64,000 nucleotides of DNA from Sedimentisphaerales bacterium (GCA_016928435.1 JAFGKT010000080.1:1-64000); one strand, 5' to 3'. Numbered from the stretch's first letter, positions 38,861-50,412 are shown. Translations and numbers: made by a program. Notes: generated by a model from the sequence alone, not told the origin.

Positions 38861-40144
38861 CTAACGATTCAACGTTTGTTCACGACCAGGCCCCACCCCC
38901 ACAGTCTTGATCGGCAACGACAAAATCTCTTCCAAACGCTTAATATAGTTCTGAGCCGCACTCGGCAAATCATCAAACGAAGTCGCTCCCGTCAAATCTT
39001 CATCAAAGCCGGGCATAGTCTCGTAAACGCATTCAACCTCGTCCAGGACATCCGCCTCAGCGGGGAAAAAGTCCAGCTTTTCACCTTTATACTTATAAGC
39101 GGTGCATATTTGCAGTTCTTTGAGACCACTGAAGGTATCCAAGTGCAGCAGGGCCAATTCCGTAATGCCGCCGATCCGCGCTGAATAGTCAACCGCCACC
39201 GCGTCAAACCAACCGCAACGCCGAGGCCTGCCGGTCGTCGTGCCGTACTCGTGTCCTTTATCGCGAATGTATTGGCCGGTTTCGTTATCCTGCTCGGTCG
39301 GAAACGGGCCCGCGCCTACACGCGAAGTATAAGCCTTAACCACCCCGACAAACCGATCGACAATAGTCGTCGGCACCCCCGCCGCGGGTCCTAATCCCAA
39401 AGCGCAGCAGTTGCTGCTGGTAACAAAAGGAAAAGTCCCATGATCCAAATCAAGCAAACTTCCCTGAGCGCCTTCAAATAATATAGATTTCTTCTCTTTC
39501 CAAGCGCGGTGCAGAATCGCCGTAGTGTCAACAATCTTGTCCTTGAGCGCTTCAGCCCATTTCTCGCATTGGCTAAATAAAACATCAACTGAAAGCGGCT
39601 CATTATCGTTATACAATGCCGCGAAGTAACGGTTCTTTTGTTCGACAATCCGTTCCAGACGTTCGCGCAGCCGGTCCAAATGCAGCAGATCCGCCACCCG
39701 CAAAGCCGTACTGCGAATCACTTTGTCGCTGTAGCAAGGCCCGATTCCGCGGATCGTGGTACCGATCTTCTTGGCCCCCAACGCTTCTTCGCTCAAACGG
39801 TCCTGTTTTTTGTGGTATTCCATAACCAAGTGGGCCCGGCCGGAAATCTTCAGATTACCACCAACATCAATACCACGCTTGGCGAGACCGGCAAGTTCTG
39901 ATAGAATAATCTCAGCGTCCAGAACCACACCGTTGGTAATCAAACACAGCGTGTTTTCCCGCAGAATACCGCTGGGCAGCAGATGCAGGGCAAAAACTTC
40001 TTCATCCGCGCTGCGAACTACTGAATGGCCGGCATTGGCGCCCCCGCTGTAGCGAACAACAATATCTGCCGTCCCGCTGAAGATGTCGACTATTTTGCCC
40101 TTGCCCTCGTCGCCCCACTGTAAACCAACAACACATGTGTTCAT
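38861..40144 (-). CDS. purA: Adenylosuccinate synthetase
   Basis: VVGLQWGDEGKGKIVD; YSGGANAGHSVV; GTTIRGIGPCYSDK; EGAQGSLLDLDHGTFPFVTSSN. Confidence 0.96.
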   Translation of the reverse strand: MNTCVVGLQWGDEGKGKIVDIFSGTADIVVRYSGGANAGHSVVRSADEEVFALHLLPSGILRENTLCLITNGVVLDAEIILSELAGLAKRGIDVGGNLKISGRAHLVMEYHKKQDRLSEEALGAKKIGTTIRGIGPCYSDKVIRSTALRVADLLHLDRLRERLERIVEQKNRYFAALYNDNEPLSVDVLFSQCEKWAEALKDKIVDTTAILHRAWKEKKSILFEGAQGSLLDLDHGTFPFVTSSNCCALGLGPAAGVPTTIVDRFVGVVKAYTSRVGAGPFPTEQDNETGQYIRDKGHEYGTTTGRPRRCGWFDAVAVDYSARIGGITELALLHLDTFSGLKELQICTAYKYKGEKLDFFPAEADVLDEVECVYETMPGFDEDLTGATSFDDLPSAAQNYIKRLEEILSLPIKTVGVGPGREQTLNR

Positions 40145-40339
40145 AACTAGCCTTCTGCAGTAACTTAATTATAATATTCGTTCCGTACAAGAACGAACCA
40201 AACACAGTACTTTACCAAAGCTGCGCGATACGGTCAACTTTTTAACCAATCGCCCAACCATGCCTTGCGACACGCTGAACCGTTGAGCGCCGGCAGCTGG
40301 CGCAACCGCCAAATAACGCCCTGAAAGGCCCAACATTCC

Positions 40340-41062
40340 ATGTCAGAAATCGCGAAACCTAAAACAACACAAACACTAAATGCCTCTGCCCCTCAATCGC
40401 CCCTAAAGGTTAGCCTCTCTCAACCACGCACCAAACAACATTGGATTAAAATCCTATTGTTACTAATCTTATGTGCGTCACTCAGCGTCGCCCCTGTTTG
40501 GGCCGACCAAGATGTTTCCTCCGGCCCCGAAACTCAAGCTTCCCCTCAAGCTCAATCGCAGCCTACCGGCCAGCCCACAGACTCATCCAATCTCCCTCAA
40601 TCTTCAACGATACCACCCAACGTTAATCTCAACAATATTGGCGATGGCATTGCGATTCCCCCAGAGCTGCTTCAAAGCCTCCTCCAGTCGGCCGGTCCAG
40701 CCAAGACGCTTGCCCCCCCTAAAATGTCGCTCCGCACGCGACTACTCCTGGTCATAGCCACCTTGGTCACAATAATGGTAGGTGTATTGTTCTGCCAAAT
40801 ACTCGCGTCCAAACTCGTCCATGAGAATCATCAAACCAGTATATTCTTGATTTTCGGGCTGTTTTCGGCTATGGGAGCATTGTGTTTGGCCTGTGCGTTG
40901 GTCGGCAATCTGCGATTACATCTCGCCGCGGTACTATGCACTCTGGCCAGCGGCTTTTGCCTTGGAGCGATCGGCATCGGCCCCCTACCCTGGTTTCGAA
41001 CATGGCTCTTAGTCGAAGTCGCGAAAACAAACGACCAAAAAGACGTGCGACATCATCAATAA
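40340..41062 (+). CDS. Hypothetical membrane protein (Pro/Gln/Ser-rich linker, several TM segments)
   Basis: Long ORF with hydrophobic N-terminus and three or more C-terminal TM segments; no homology recognised. Confidence 0.6.
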   Translation: MSEIAKPKTTQTLNASAPQSPLKVSLSQPRTKQHWIKILLLLILCASLSVAPVWADQDVSSGPETQASPQAQSQPTGQPTDSSNLPQSSTIPPNVNLNNIGDGIAIPPELLQSLLQSAGPAKTLAPPKMSLRTRLLLVIATLVTIMVGVLFCQILASKLVHENHQTSIFLIFGLFSAMGALCLACALVGNLRLHLAAVLCTLASGFCLGAIGIGPLPWFRTWLLVEVAKTNDQKDVRHHQ

Positions 41063-41098
41063 CGTGCAAATACCCGATTTTAAACGCGAAAGTAGATT

Positions 41099-41578
41099 AT
41101 GTTAAAACTAGCCCCCAAAATCGACCCCGAACCGCATCGGCAGCAACAATTGCGGTCTTCCATCAATCGCCAGTTGATCGGCTTTGAATACCGCAGTAAA
41201 GCCACCATTTTCGGCATCCCTTTGGTTCATATCTGCCGGGGCGGTGTGGATTCACGCGGGGTCGCCAAGGGAATCATCGCCATTGGTGATATCGCCATCG
41301 GCGCCGTGGCTGTGGGCGGCTTGGCCATGGGCGGAGTAGTCGTCGCGGCGGTCGGGTTTGGAATCATAAGCGTCGCGGCCTTTGCGATTGGACTTTTGGC
41401 TATCGGGGCCGTAGGTATGGGAGGGATGGTCTTTGCCGCCTGCGCCATCGGATACTGGTCTTTTGGCGCCGTGGCCGTCGGTATCTACGCTCGCGGAGCG
41501 GTCGCCATCGGCTTGGATGCCTTGGGTACAATTACTCTAACACCATCAGGCATGACAATATTGCCTTTAAACCCCTAA
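41099..41578 (+). CDS. Hydrophobic pentad-repeat protein (A-[IVM]-G-x-[IVL])n
   Basis: IGFEYRSKATIFGIPLVHICRGG header followed by about 16 consecutive 5-residue units. Confidence 0.75.
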   Translation: MLKLAPKIDPEPHRQQQLRSSINRQLIGFEYRSKATIFGIPLVHICRGGVDSRGVAKGIIAIGDIAIGAVAVGGLAMGGVVVAAVGFGIISVAAFAIGLLAIGAVGMGGMVFAACAIGYWSFGAVAVGIYARGAVAIGLDALGTITLTPSGMTILPLNP

Positions 41579-41762
41579 CTTGCCACAAATTCAATATCCG
41601 GCCACTATAGAACGTTGCAATCGTGGCGATTATTAGTATAATCCAAACAAGGACTTGTGCTTCATAGGCGCGGTCTGAACATACGTAAAAAACGCTAACG
41701 TTTTGTCATCGGTTTCGGGCCTTGGCCGCTTGGGCACAACCAAACCAATAGGAACATCAAAA

Positions 41763-42719
41763 ATGACACGATCTACTTACAGTATCGCCATTGCAATCAT
41801 CACGCTGGCCTGCTGGCCCAACGTTTGGACAAACCCCTGTTGGGGCGACACGGTCGTACTGGGCAGTGCCGAGCAATGGGTCGCTGTTGACCAAAACGAA
41901 CCCGCTGAGTTCACCCAAATCCGCGCCGATCTAAACAACGGACAAACCAGGCGGGCACTCAATCAAATCAAAGATTGGATCGAAGACCATCCCGACTCAC
42001 CTTACATCGACCAAGCCCTGCACATCCAAGCTCAAGTGCTTATAGCAAGGGGCAAACACTATGACGCCTACGAAATCTACGAACAATTGCTCGATGAACA
42101 CAGCAATTCGCAATTGTTTGAAACCGCGTTGCGTGAGGAAGTGGACATCGCGAGGCTGTTCCTGGCGGGCCAAAAGCGCACCGTCTTGGGTATCCTTAGA
42201 GTCACCGCCAGAGCCGAAGCTATTGTTATGCTCGACGGCGTTGTAGAACGCTGGCCCGGCTCGGAACTCGCTTGCCAAGCTCTCATGATGCAGGCTGACT
42301 ATTACTTCCAAGAAGGTCGCTTTGTTGAATCCCAAGAGATTTACCAAACCGTGGTTGAATACTACGGCCACAGTGAATACTACCCCACCGCCATGCTGCG
42401 TCGTGCTGAATCCAGTTTTGGACAATATTACGGCCCCGAATACGACAGCACCTGCTTGGACGACGCGTATATTCGGTATCTAGAATTCGAAGCCGAGTTT
42501 CCTGAACAAGCGTTGCAGAACAATGTAGCCGAGCGACTCGAAGAAATCATCAACGAACAAATCCGCAAGGAATTCGTCGTGGCTGATTACTATGAGCGCA
42601 CGGGTAGAATCCCCGCCGCGGTGAGCTATTGGCAAATGATAGTCGAACGTTGGCCCAATACCACCTGGGCTCAGCAATCACAAGAACTGCTGGCAAGCTA
42701 TGCCGACAGCGAAAACTAA
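41763..42719 (+). CDS. Tetratricopeptide/BamD-YbgF-like secreted protein
   Basis: Signal peptide and repeated TPR-like segments (HYDAYEIYEQLLDEHSNSQLFETAL, GRFVESQEIYQTVVEYYGHSEYYPTAMLRRAES). Confidence 0.75.
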   Translation: MTRSTYSIAIAIITLACWPNVWTNPCWGDTVVLGSAEQWVAVDQNEPAEFTQIRADLNNGQTRRALNQIKDWIEDHPDSPYIDQALHIQAQVLIARGKHYDAYEIYEQLLDEHSNSQLFETALREEVDIARLFLAGQKRTVLGILRVTARAEAIVMLDGVVERWPGSELACQALMMQADYYFQEGRFVESQEIYQTVVEYYGHSEYYPTAMLRRAESSFGQYYGPEYDSTCLDDAYIRYLEFEAEFPEQALQNNVAERLEEIINEQIRKEFVVADYYERTGRIPAAVSYWQMIVERWPNTTWAQQSQELLASYADSEN

Positions 42720-42796
42720 CGACTAGCACCTTATCTTCGTTCGTCCCTGAAACTTCAACAACCCGATATCAACCGCCGCCCACTGCGAGAACATAT

Positions 42797-43309
42797 ATGC
42801 TAAAAAAAACAATTGGCCTATTTATCGCATTCATCATAATCGCCTGGCTGCCCGGCTGCGCCCAGCTAGGCTACACCACCGACACCCTCCACTATGACAA
42901 CATAGAAACCGTATTCATCGAAATGTTCGACAATAACACATTTCGCCGCGGCGTGGAATATGATCTGACCCGCGCCGTCGCCACCCAACTCGAACTCCAC
43001 ACGCCCTACAAAGTTGTTTCTAATCGCAACACCGCCGATACCATTCTAAGCGGCAATATTCTCGGTATCGCTGAGCGTGTACTCACAGAACAGCGGGATT
43101 TGGATCGGCCCCTCGAAAACCAGGTCACAATTCTCGTAGAAGTAACCTGGAAAGATTTTCGCAACGGCCAACTGCTTCTCGACCATAGGCAGATCAGTAC
43201 CAGCGGTGAATATGTGTCATTGTTAGCCGCCGGTCGAGACAGCGCCACCCAAGAAGCCGCCAATGAGATGGCTGTATATATCGTCGAAGCCATGGAAAGG
43301 CCTTGGTAA
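42797..43309 (+). CDS. LptE-like LPS assembly lipoprotein
   Basis: Lipobox WLPGC; GYTTDTLHYDNIETVFIEMFDNNTFRRGVEYDLTRAVATQLE is typical of the LptE family. Confidence 0.75.
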   Translation: MLKKTIGLFIAFIIIAWLPGCAQLGYTTDTLHYDNIETVFIEMFDNNTFRRGVEYDLTRAVATQLELHTPYKVVSNRNTADTILSGNILGIAERVLTEQRDLDRPLENQVTILVEVTWKDFRNGQLLLDHRQISTSGEYVSLLAAGRDSATQEAANEMAVYIVEAMERPW

Positions 43310-43451
43310 GGCCGAGGGGTTCAGTTTTCCCAGGGTGGGGTTAGTTTCCGTAAAACAGTAACCCCAAACCAAAAAAACAAAATGAATACCGGTGGGTGTT
43401 TTCCAACAATCAAGCCCACCCAACAACAGCGTAAGAGAGTTAGCCAACATA

Positions 43452-45500
43452 ATGAACAATCAGCCCAATAATTCTGATCCTGATAGAAATAACCAACCGC
43501 CCCAAGGCCCCGGCAGAAGACCGCCAGCCAAGCCCCCCCGCAACATCTACAGCCTAGGCGTTCTTTTGATGATCGGCGTTCTGCTTATGATGGTCATGCA
43601 CAGCATGTCGCCGCAGGGAAGAGAGCTGACCTTTTCCGAATTCAGTCGCTTGGTCCAAGACAACCAAGTCGATAGTATCGAAGTCGAAGACGCAACCATT
43701 ACCGGCAAGTTGCATCCCGGCGCCCTCACCAGTGATGATGGTACGGAAATAACCGAATTCACCGTCGTTATCGAACAAGGCATCGGCCGGGAACAATGGT
43801 TTCAGCAATTGCTCAGCGAACACGATGTCGAAGTAACCTACCGTTCGCGCAGCACATTGGTTGATATCCTCATCGGCTTGGTCCCCTGGATACTGATTTT
43901 AGTGGTAATGTATTTCCTCGTCTTCAGGCAGTTCCGCGGCGCCGGTGGAGCGGGCATGCTGGGGTCGTTCGGCCGGAGCCGGCACCGCATGGCCTCCAAA
44001 GACCAAGCCAAGGTAACCTTCAAGCAGGTCGCGGGCATCGATGAAGCCAAAGATGAAGTCCAAGAAATAATCCACTTCTTGCGTAATCCCAAAAAATTCC
44101 AACGGCTGGGCGGCCGAATCCCGCGCGGCATTCTCCTGGTAGGCGATCCCGGTTGCGGCAAAACCCTCCTCGCTAAAGCCATCGCCGGCGAAGCCGATGT
44201 TCCTCTGCTGAGCATATCCGGCAGTGATTTCGTCGAGATGTTTGTAGGCGTAGGCGCTTCCCGCGTACGCGACCTTTTCCGCCAAGCTAAAGAAATCTCT
44301 CCCTGCATCATATTCCTGGATGAGATCGACGCCGTGGGCCGCAAACGAGGCGTGGGAGTCGCGGGCGGCGGTCACGACGAACGTGAACAGACCCTTAATG
44401 CCATCCTCGTTGAGATGGACGGTTTCAGCAGCAACGATCAAGTTATTGTCATTGCCGCGACTAACCGCGGCGATGTTTTGGATCACGCGTTGACCCGCCC
44501 CGGCCGATTCGATCGGCAAATCTATGTGCCGCTGCCCGACGTCAAAGGCCGGGCCGAAATCTTGCAAGTTCATGCCGCCAAGGTAAAATTAGGCCCCGAC
44601 ACCGATCTGCATCGTTTGGCGCGCGGCACGCCCATGTTCAGCGGCGCCGACCTCGAAGCCATCATTAACGAAGCCGCACTCGCAGCTACAATGCAAAACA
44701 AAGACTACGTCGAAATGTGCGATCTTGAGGAAGCGCGTGACAAGGTCCGTTGGGGCCGTGCCCGCCGCAGCCGAACCATCGATGAGAAAGAACAAAACGT
44801 CACCGCTTTCCACGAAGCCGGCCACGCTCTCGTACAATCCTTGACACCAAGTGCCGACCCTATTCACAAAGTCAGTATTATTCCCCGCGGAAGAATGGGC
44901 GGCGCCACTTTCAGCCTGCCCGAACAAGACCGCACCATGTACACCAAAAGTTTTTGTTTGGCGCTGATTCGCGTTTGTTTTGGAGGTCGTGTCGCCGAGG
45001 AAGTAGCCTGCGGCGAAATCACCAGCGGCGCCCAAATGGATATCGAGCAAGCCACTAATATCGCCCGTCAAATGGTCAAGGTCTGGGGCATGAGCGAAAA
45101 ACTTGGGTTCATCAAATATGGCGCCGATGAAGCGCCGGCTTGGCCGACGGACCTTGGCGGGCGTGAATACTCCGAACACACCGCCGAAGTCATCGACTCC
45201 GAAATTAAAGATATCATGAACGCTGCTTACAACGATGTCAAAAAACTGATCTTGGAAAACCGCGATAAGTTGGACCGATTGAAAGCCGCTTTGCTCAAAT
45301 ATGAAACCCTCAGTGACACTGAGGTAAAACGTATCATGGACGGCGAAACTCTCGACAAACCCACGGTCGGCGATCTCATCAAAGCCGAACAGGCCAAAAC
45401 ATCTGATAACAATCACGCTGAACACCAACAAACTCCTAGCAGCAAAGATAACAACTCTGCCGATAATTCATCCGATGAAACTACTGAAAACCAGGAATAA
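43452..45500 (+). CDS. ftsH: ATP-dependent zinc metalloprotease FtsH
   Basis: [60 protein letters not shown] (HExxH). Confidence 0.97.
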   Translation: MNNQPNNSDPDRNNQPPQGPGRRPPAKPPRNIYSLGVLLMIGVLLMMVMHSMSPQGRELTFSEFSRLVQDNQVDSIEVEDATITGKLHPGALTSDDGTEITEFTVVIEQGIGREQWFQQLLSEHDVEVTYRSRSTLVDILIGLVPWILILVVMYFLVFRQFRGAGGAGMLGSFGRSRHRMASKDQAKVTFKQVAGIDEAKDEVQEIIHFLRNPKKFQRLGGRIPRGILLVGDPGCGKTLLAKAIAGEADVPLLSISGSDFVEMFVGVGASRVRDLFRQAKEISPCIIFLDEIDAVGRKRGVGVAGGGHDEREQTLNAILVEMDGFSSNDQVIVIAATNRGDVLDHALTRPGRFDRQIYVPLPDVKGRAEILQVHAAKVKLGPDTDLHRLARGTPMFSGADLEAIINEAALAATMQNKDYVEMCDLEEARDKVRWGRARRSRTIDEKEQNVTAFHEAGHALVQSLTPSADPIHKVSIIPRGRMGGATFSLPEQDRTMYTKSFCLALIRVCFGGRVAEEVACGEITSGAQMDIEQATNIARQMVKVWGMSEKLGFIKYGADEAPAWPTDLGGREYSEHTAEVIDSEIKDIMNAAYNDVKKLILENRDKLDRLKAALLKYETLSDTEVKRIMDGETLDKPTVGDLIKAEQAKTSDNNHAEHQQTPSSKDNNSADNSSDETTENQE

Positions 45501-45740
45501 CCAAAAGATCATCATGCGGTTATCGGACGCCGTTATCGACAAATTATCCTCACATAACTGTTAACGCGGGAATTTTGGCTTTTCCGGGCACCCCGCCTGG
45601 TATTTCTTAGACCATCACATCGCAACAACTAAGTTCCACTAACTAAATGCCGATCATTCTAACATGCGGTATATGGTGAAGGGTAATCGGCTCAACCACC
45701 ATGTCGTGCGTTGGCCTAGCTTAGTAGTACGGAACGAAAA

Positions 45741-47024
45741 ATGCCTATTCTTTTGTCTGCACAAGAACTCGAACCAGGAATGGTCGTAGCGGTTAACGTT
45801 GTTAACCAGTACAACGTCCTGCTCCCTCATGGAAAACGTATAACCGAACAAGACATTGCTTCTCTTGTAAAACGTTTTCCCGACAAGATGGTCCATATCG
45901 TTGACCCACTCCTTGATGACTTCGTGCAATTCGATGACGATAGTCACGATCAAGAAGTCTCGATGGAAGTTCGTCGCAACATCGCAACAGCCACCCATAA
46001 AGTCAGTGCGTTGGTCCGTGCCGGAGTCGCCCTCGACGCCGACCATCTGCGAGGTATAGAAGATGTCGTCAATAATATGATGAAACATCTCAGTCAAAAT
46101 CCCGTCACCATGGCGATTATAGAGCAGAGCGCCGGCTGGGATGATTATCTCCAGGAACACAGCGCCAATGTCTTTTACCTGAGCATGCTGATCGGCAACA
46201 CCATCAAAAACTACATTCGCAGAGAACGCGAACGACTAAGCGCCGCCAAAAATGTGCCCCACGGGATGAACATAACCCCGCTCGCCACCGCGGCGATGTT
46301 CCACGATATCGGCATGTCTCCTATCGAACAGCTTTATCGCAAATCCGAACCGTTGACTGCCGAAGAGATGGACGCCATCCGCGCCCACCCCAACTCCGGC
46401 GCCGATATGCTGCCCGAAGAAATCGACCCCATGGTGAAACTCATCATACGCAACCACCACGAAAATTTTGACGGCACCGGCTACCCGCGTGCCTTGCCCG
46501 GCAGTGAAACCAACATCTTTGCCCGCATTCTGCGAGTCGTCGATGCTTATTCCGCCGCGATCTCGCACCAGGTTTATCGAAAAGCCAAAAGCCCCGTCAA
46601 AGTACTCTACGAAATGCTCTATGGCGACTACAAACGTTACTATGACCCGGTAGTATTAAAGGTGTTTTCCGGATTGATGCAGCCATTCCCGATCGGCGCC
46701 AAGATAAGTCTGCAAGATGGACGATGGGCCGTCGTCGTCAAGCACAATCAGCAGCATTGCTTTAAGCCCAATGTGATCATCGCCTACGATGAGTTCGGCG
46801 ACCCTATAGAACGTGAAAACCTCCAACAACCGTTTTCCTTACAAAGCAGACCCGACATAAAAGTAAAAAGCTTCGGCGAGGACGACATCTCTTTCGTAAA
46901 CGATCTTCCCGAAACTCTAAATCTCGGTAACCAGACCGACCAAGGCGAATCCTCCGACGACGATCCCGTACAAAAAATAATCGAGCAAGATGAAGCTGAC
47001 ATATTAAGCTTCCTCTACCCCTAA
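45741..47024 (+). CDS. HD-GYP domain protein with DUF3391-like N-terminus
   Basis: MFHDIGMSPIEQLYRK; IRNHHENFDGTGYPRALPG. Confidence 0.93.
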   Translation: MPILLSAQELEPGMVVAVNVVNQYNVLLPHGKRITEQDIASLVKRFPDKMVHIVDPLLDDFVQFDDDSHDQEVSMEVRRNIATATHKVSALVRAGVALDADHLRGIEDVVNNMMKHLSQNPVTMAIIEQSAGWDDYLQEHSANVFYLSMLIGNTIKNYIRRERERLSAAKNVPHGMNITPLATAAMFHDIGMSPIEQLYRKSEPLTAEEMDAIRAHPNSGADMLPEEIDPMVKLIIRNHHENFDGTGYPRALPGSETNIFARILRVVDAYSAAISHQVYRKAKSPVKVLYEMLYGDYKRYYDPVVLKVFSGLMQPFPIGAKISLQDGRWAVVVKHNQQHCFKPNVIIAYDEFGDPIERENLQQPFSLQSRPDIKVKSFGEDDISFVNDLPETLNLGNQTDQGESSDDDPVQKIIEQDEADILSFLYP

Positions 47025-47230
47025 TCACCCCATATCCCCCAATAATTCAGCGATCCGCGGTTTTGAAATTCTCTTCACCCTGCGTTCGCCCCTCTGTGTT
47101 TTAACAAATTGACAACAAATCCCAACGCTCATAAAATGCTCTGGGCTGGTCCCATGCAAATTCAGGCAAACCAACCCAGTATTCCTAGACACGGGTTCTC
47201 TCACTCAATCCAAAAGAGGACAAACTAAAA

Positions 47231-48265
47231 ATGAAAGCCGCCGTACTCACAGCAATCCGCCAAATCGAGATTCAAGACCTCGCCAAGCCCAAAATCCAAA
47301 AAGACAACGACGTTCTGCTCAAATTGACCAAGGTCGGGGTTTGCGGCTCTGATGTACACTACTACATAACCGGCCGGATAGGCTCCCAAGTCGTCCAGTT
47401 CCCGTTCATAGTCGGGCACGAATGCGCCGCCCAAGTCGTAGAAGTAGGACCAGCTGTCAAAAATCTCAAAATTGGTGATAATGTCGCCGTTGACCCCGCC
47501 GTGGTCTGCCACAATTGCGATCAGTGCAAAAGCAATAGAGAAAACACCTGCCGAGAATTGCGATTTCTCGGTTGCCCCGGACAACTGGCCGGCTGCCTCT
47601 GCGAATACATCGTCATGCCCCAAGACAGCCTCTTTCCCATCGACGGCATAATCAGCATCGATCAAGCGGTTTTGTCTGAACCGCTGGCCATCGGATACTA
47701 TGCCGTCAAACAGTCACAGATCAAACCAGCAGCCAATGTTGCCATATTGGGCGCCGGCCCTATCGGACTCAGCGTCCTGGTCTCCGCCCGAGCAAACAAC
47801 GTTGGCAAAACCTACGTCACCGACAAAATCAACGACCGTTTGACCGCTGCACGCAAAGGCCAAGCAAGCTGGACCGGCAATCCCGACCAAAGCGATATCG
47901 TCGCCGACATCTCCCAGCAAGAACCACAAGGAATGGATGTCGTTTACGAGTGTTGCGGCGAACAAGACGCCCTCGATCAAGCTGTTGAGTTGCTCAAGCC
48001 CGGAGGCAAACTAATGCTCATTGGCATTCCCCGCGCCGATCGAGTCTCGTTCCAAATCGACAAGCTGCGTCGCAAGGAAATCACTGTTATCAACGTAAGA
48101 CGCCAGAACGATTGCGTCCAGGGCTGTATCGACATGCTCGCCCAAGGCAAAGTCGATGTCGATTTCATGGTAACCCATCGATTCAGCCTCGACCAAACCC
48201 AAGAGGCGTTTGAATTGGTCCACAACTACGCCGACGGCGTCATCAAAGCCATGATCGAATTCTAA
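47231..48265 (+). CDS. Zinc-dependent alcohol/polyol dehydrogenase (MDR family)
   Basis: KVGVCGSDVHYYITGRIG; FIVGHECAAQVVEVG; CDQCKSNRENTCRE; GAGPIGLSVLV. Confidence 0.92.
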   Translation: MKAAVLTAIRQIEIQDLAKPKIQKDNDVLLKLTKVGVCGSDVHYYITGRIGSQVVQFPFIVGHECAAQVVEVGPAVKNLKIGDNVAVDPAVVCHNCDQCKSNRENTCRELRFLGCPGQLAGCLCEYIVMPQDSLFPIDGIISIDQAVLSEPLAIGYYAVKQSQIKPAANVAILGAGPIGLSVLVSARANNVGKTYVTDKINDRLTAARKGQASWTGNPDQSDIVADISQQEPQGMDVVYECCGEQDALDQAVELLKPGGKLMLIGIPRADRVSFQIDKLRRKEITVINVRRQNDCVQGCIDMLAQGKVDVDFMVTHRFSLDQTQEAFELVHNYADGVIKAMIEF

Positions 48266-48371
48266 GCCCCTAATCAACACCCCAAGCGTAATCCGCAGTG
48301 ATTCCCCCAAAACCAACCCTCAACAATTTACACCGTGGGGATTCTTGAACTCCGATCCCGGTAACACGCAT

Positions 48372-48405
48372 AAAAAAAGGGCGTTAGGCAAAAAACCCAA
48401 CGCCC
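48372..48405 (-). terminator. Intrinsic terminator downstream of rpsD
   Basis: GGGCGTTnnGTTTTTTGnnTAACGCCC followed by T7 on the minus strand. Confidence 0.9.
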
Positions 48406-48477
48406 TGCTTCTTTTGTATTAGCCTTCCAACGAAAAAGCGAAAACCTCGCTCTCTGCGTTACGAAGGCTCTAACTGA

Positions 48478-49086
48478 TTAGTGAGTGAAGTACTCAATAA
48501 TCAGGCTGTAATCCAACTCAAACGGAATCCGAATCTCTTCCACGCTCGGCAGATTCAGCACTTTACCCTGGAGCTTGCCATCTTCGCATACCAACCAAGT
48601 GGGAACAAGTTTCTCCTCACAGGTTTCAGAGCAAGTCTGAACAAACTTCGAGCTTTTGTCCTTAACCGAAATGGTATCCTCGGCCTTGACCAGATAGGAA
48701 GGAATATCAACCTTATTGCCATTGACCAGTATGTGACCGTGAGCTACCATCTGACGAGCTTGCCAGATCGTACGCACCCAACCCAACCGGCGAACAACAT
48801 TGTCCAAACGGCTTTCCAATATCTGACGCAATGCAGCCGCGGCAGAACCATGACCAACGCTCGCCATCTTCACATACTTACGCATCTGGCGATCACGAAC
48901 ATTATAATAAAAAGCCAAGCGTTGTTTCTCGTTCAACTGACGCCCATACAAACTACGACGCGGCGAACGAAAACCATGCATCCCCGGACGGTTGGGGCGT
49001 TTCAGGCTCATGTGCCTTACGGTCTCGGCAATCGGAACGCCTAAGCGTCGGCTAAGTTTTACCTTTGGTCCGGTATAATTACCCAT
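48478..49086 (-). CDS. rpsD: 30S ribosomal protein S4
   Basis: MGNYTGPKVKLSRRLG...; ESRLDNVVRRLGWVRTIWQARQMVAHGHILVNGNKVDIPSY. Confidence 0.97.
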   Translation of the reverse strand: MGNYTGPKVKLSRRLGVPIAETVRHMSLKRPNRPGMHGFRSPRRSLYGRQLNEKQRLAFYYNVRDRQMRKYVKMASVGHGSAAAALRQILESRLDNVVRRLGWVRTIWQARQMVAHGHILVNGNKVDIPSYLVKAEDTISVKDKSSKFVQTCSETCEEKLVPTWLVCEDGKLQGKVLNLPSVEEIRIPFELDYSLIIEYFTH

Positions 49087-49359
49087 ACTGACAACGACTC
49101 CTAAAGTCCTTAATAATACCTAGTATTGCTTGCCCAGAACAGATGGACAAAACGTTGTAAATACCGTAATTGCGACGTCTTGTCAAGGGCCAAAACAGCA
49201 AAAATAGCCCGCTATCTACGCCCACAGCTCATCCCCAAAGCGCACTTTCCGGCCGACAACCGTAAAACACTGTATTACAAATACTTATCCGCCTTTGACA
49301 AATCAAAATCTTGTTTATATCAGTTATCCTGTCCCAAAAACTCCCTGGCAAAACTCAAC

Positions 49360-49770
49360 TCATTTGGTCATATCAAAAACCGAATCGCTCATAATCTGCC
49401 CACAGTATATACATGCCGCGTGCCTAGGCGAAACCACACGCCCGCAATTTGGGCATTCGATCGGCTGTGAACGCTGATTCTTGCCGTCAAGCTGACCGTC
49501 CCGCATGTCAATCTCATAAAGTTTGTTATTCAAATCATCCTCGGTTAGCCCGGCCTTGTCTCTTAGCAACTCCCAAAGGGCTTGATTGATCAGCAGCGCC
49601 TTGGCCAGATTAGATTCCAGCATCCGCAAATGGCTCTGGACATGCACAGCCTCTTCGCGCTTACGCCTGGCCCGATCACGCGACGGGTCCTCTCGGTCGT
49701 TATGAATCATCGTCTTGCCATGAATATTGAACATCGCGCACATAATACAACCTCCTGCCGGGGTTACCAA
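49360..49770 (-). CDS. Small zinc-ribbon protein
   Basis: Helical region followed by IECPNCGRVVSPRHAACIYCGQIM (two CxxC). Confidence 0.65.
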   Translation of the reverse strand: MVTPAGGCIMCAMFNIHGKTMIHNDREDPSRDRARRKREEAVHVQSHLRMLESNLAKALLINQALWELLRDKAGLTEDDLNNKLYEIDMRDGQLDGKNQRSQPIECPNCGRVVSPRHAACIYCGQIMSDSVFDMTK

Positions 49771-50067
49771 AAAAACCGCCGTCGTCCTCTGACAAAAACT
49801 CCTGTTATTCCTAGAGTTACACTCGCAATAGTCGAAAATCCCATCCTCGTTTTTGACTTTTTAATCGCTGGACGCTATGAACATTTAGTGTTATTTTAAG
49901 TTTTGCTTCTATCTGCTTCAATCCATGCAGACAAGCAACAAAATGGGCTCTATGGGCATAAGATTATACACTGCAACCACTTACGCACATTCCCTCAGGG
50001 CCGTTCCATAATAGTCAATTAATCACAGTGTAGTAGTATTTATGTCTAACAATAGGAGTATAGCCAA

Positions 50068-50412
50068 ATGTCAGCAGAAAACGTAACGGTTTTTTTTGAG
50101 AAGTTCAAAGCCGATTCAGGCAAAATGCAGCAAGAATTACCCGAAATGACCAAGGCCTTCATGGGCCTCTTCCAGACAACAATGAAAGACGGCGCGCTCT
50201 CAGCGAAGGTAAAAGAGCTGATCGCCCTAGCCGCAGGCATCACAGTTCGTTGCGAACCTTGCATTAATCTGCACGTGCAGAAATGCATTGCCGCAGGCGC
50301 GACTCGTGAGGAAATCCTAGAAACCGCCGGGGTAGTGACCATGATGCAAGGCGGCCCCGGATTCACCTACGTCCCCAAAGTAATGGACGCCCTGGAATCC
50401 TGCGGCAAATAA
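50068..50412 (+). CDS. Carboxymuconolactone decarboxylase/AhpD-like protein
   Basis: LSAKVKELIALAAGITVRCEPCINLHVQKCIAAGATREEILETAGV (CxxC..H). Confidence 0.92.
   Translation: MSAENVTVFFEKFKADSGKMQQELPEMTKAFMGLFQTTMKDGALSAKVKELIALAAGITVRCEPCINLHVQKCIAAGATREEILETAGVVTMMQGGPGFTYVPKVMDALESCGK

Noticed and set aside
44589-45431. 280-aa minus-strand ORF (and 43899..44573) opposite ftsH
   Set aside because: Antisense shadow of the confidently identified ftsH gene; no recognisable domain.
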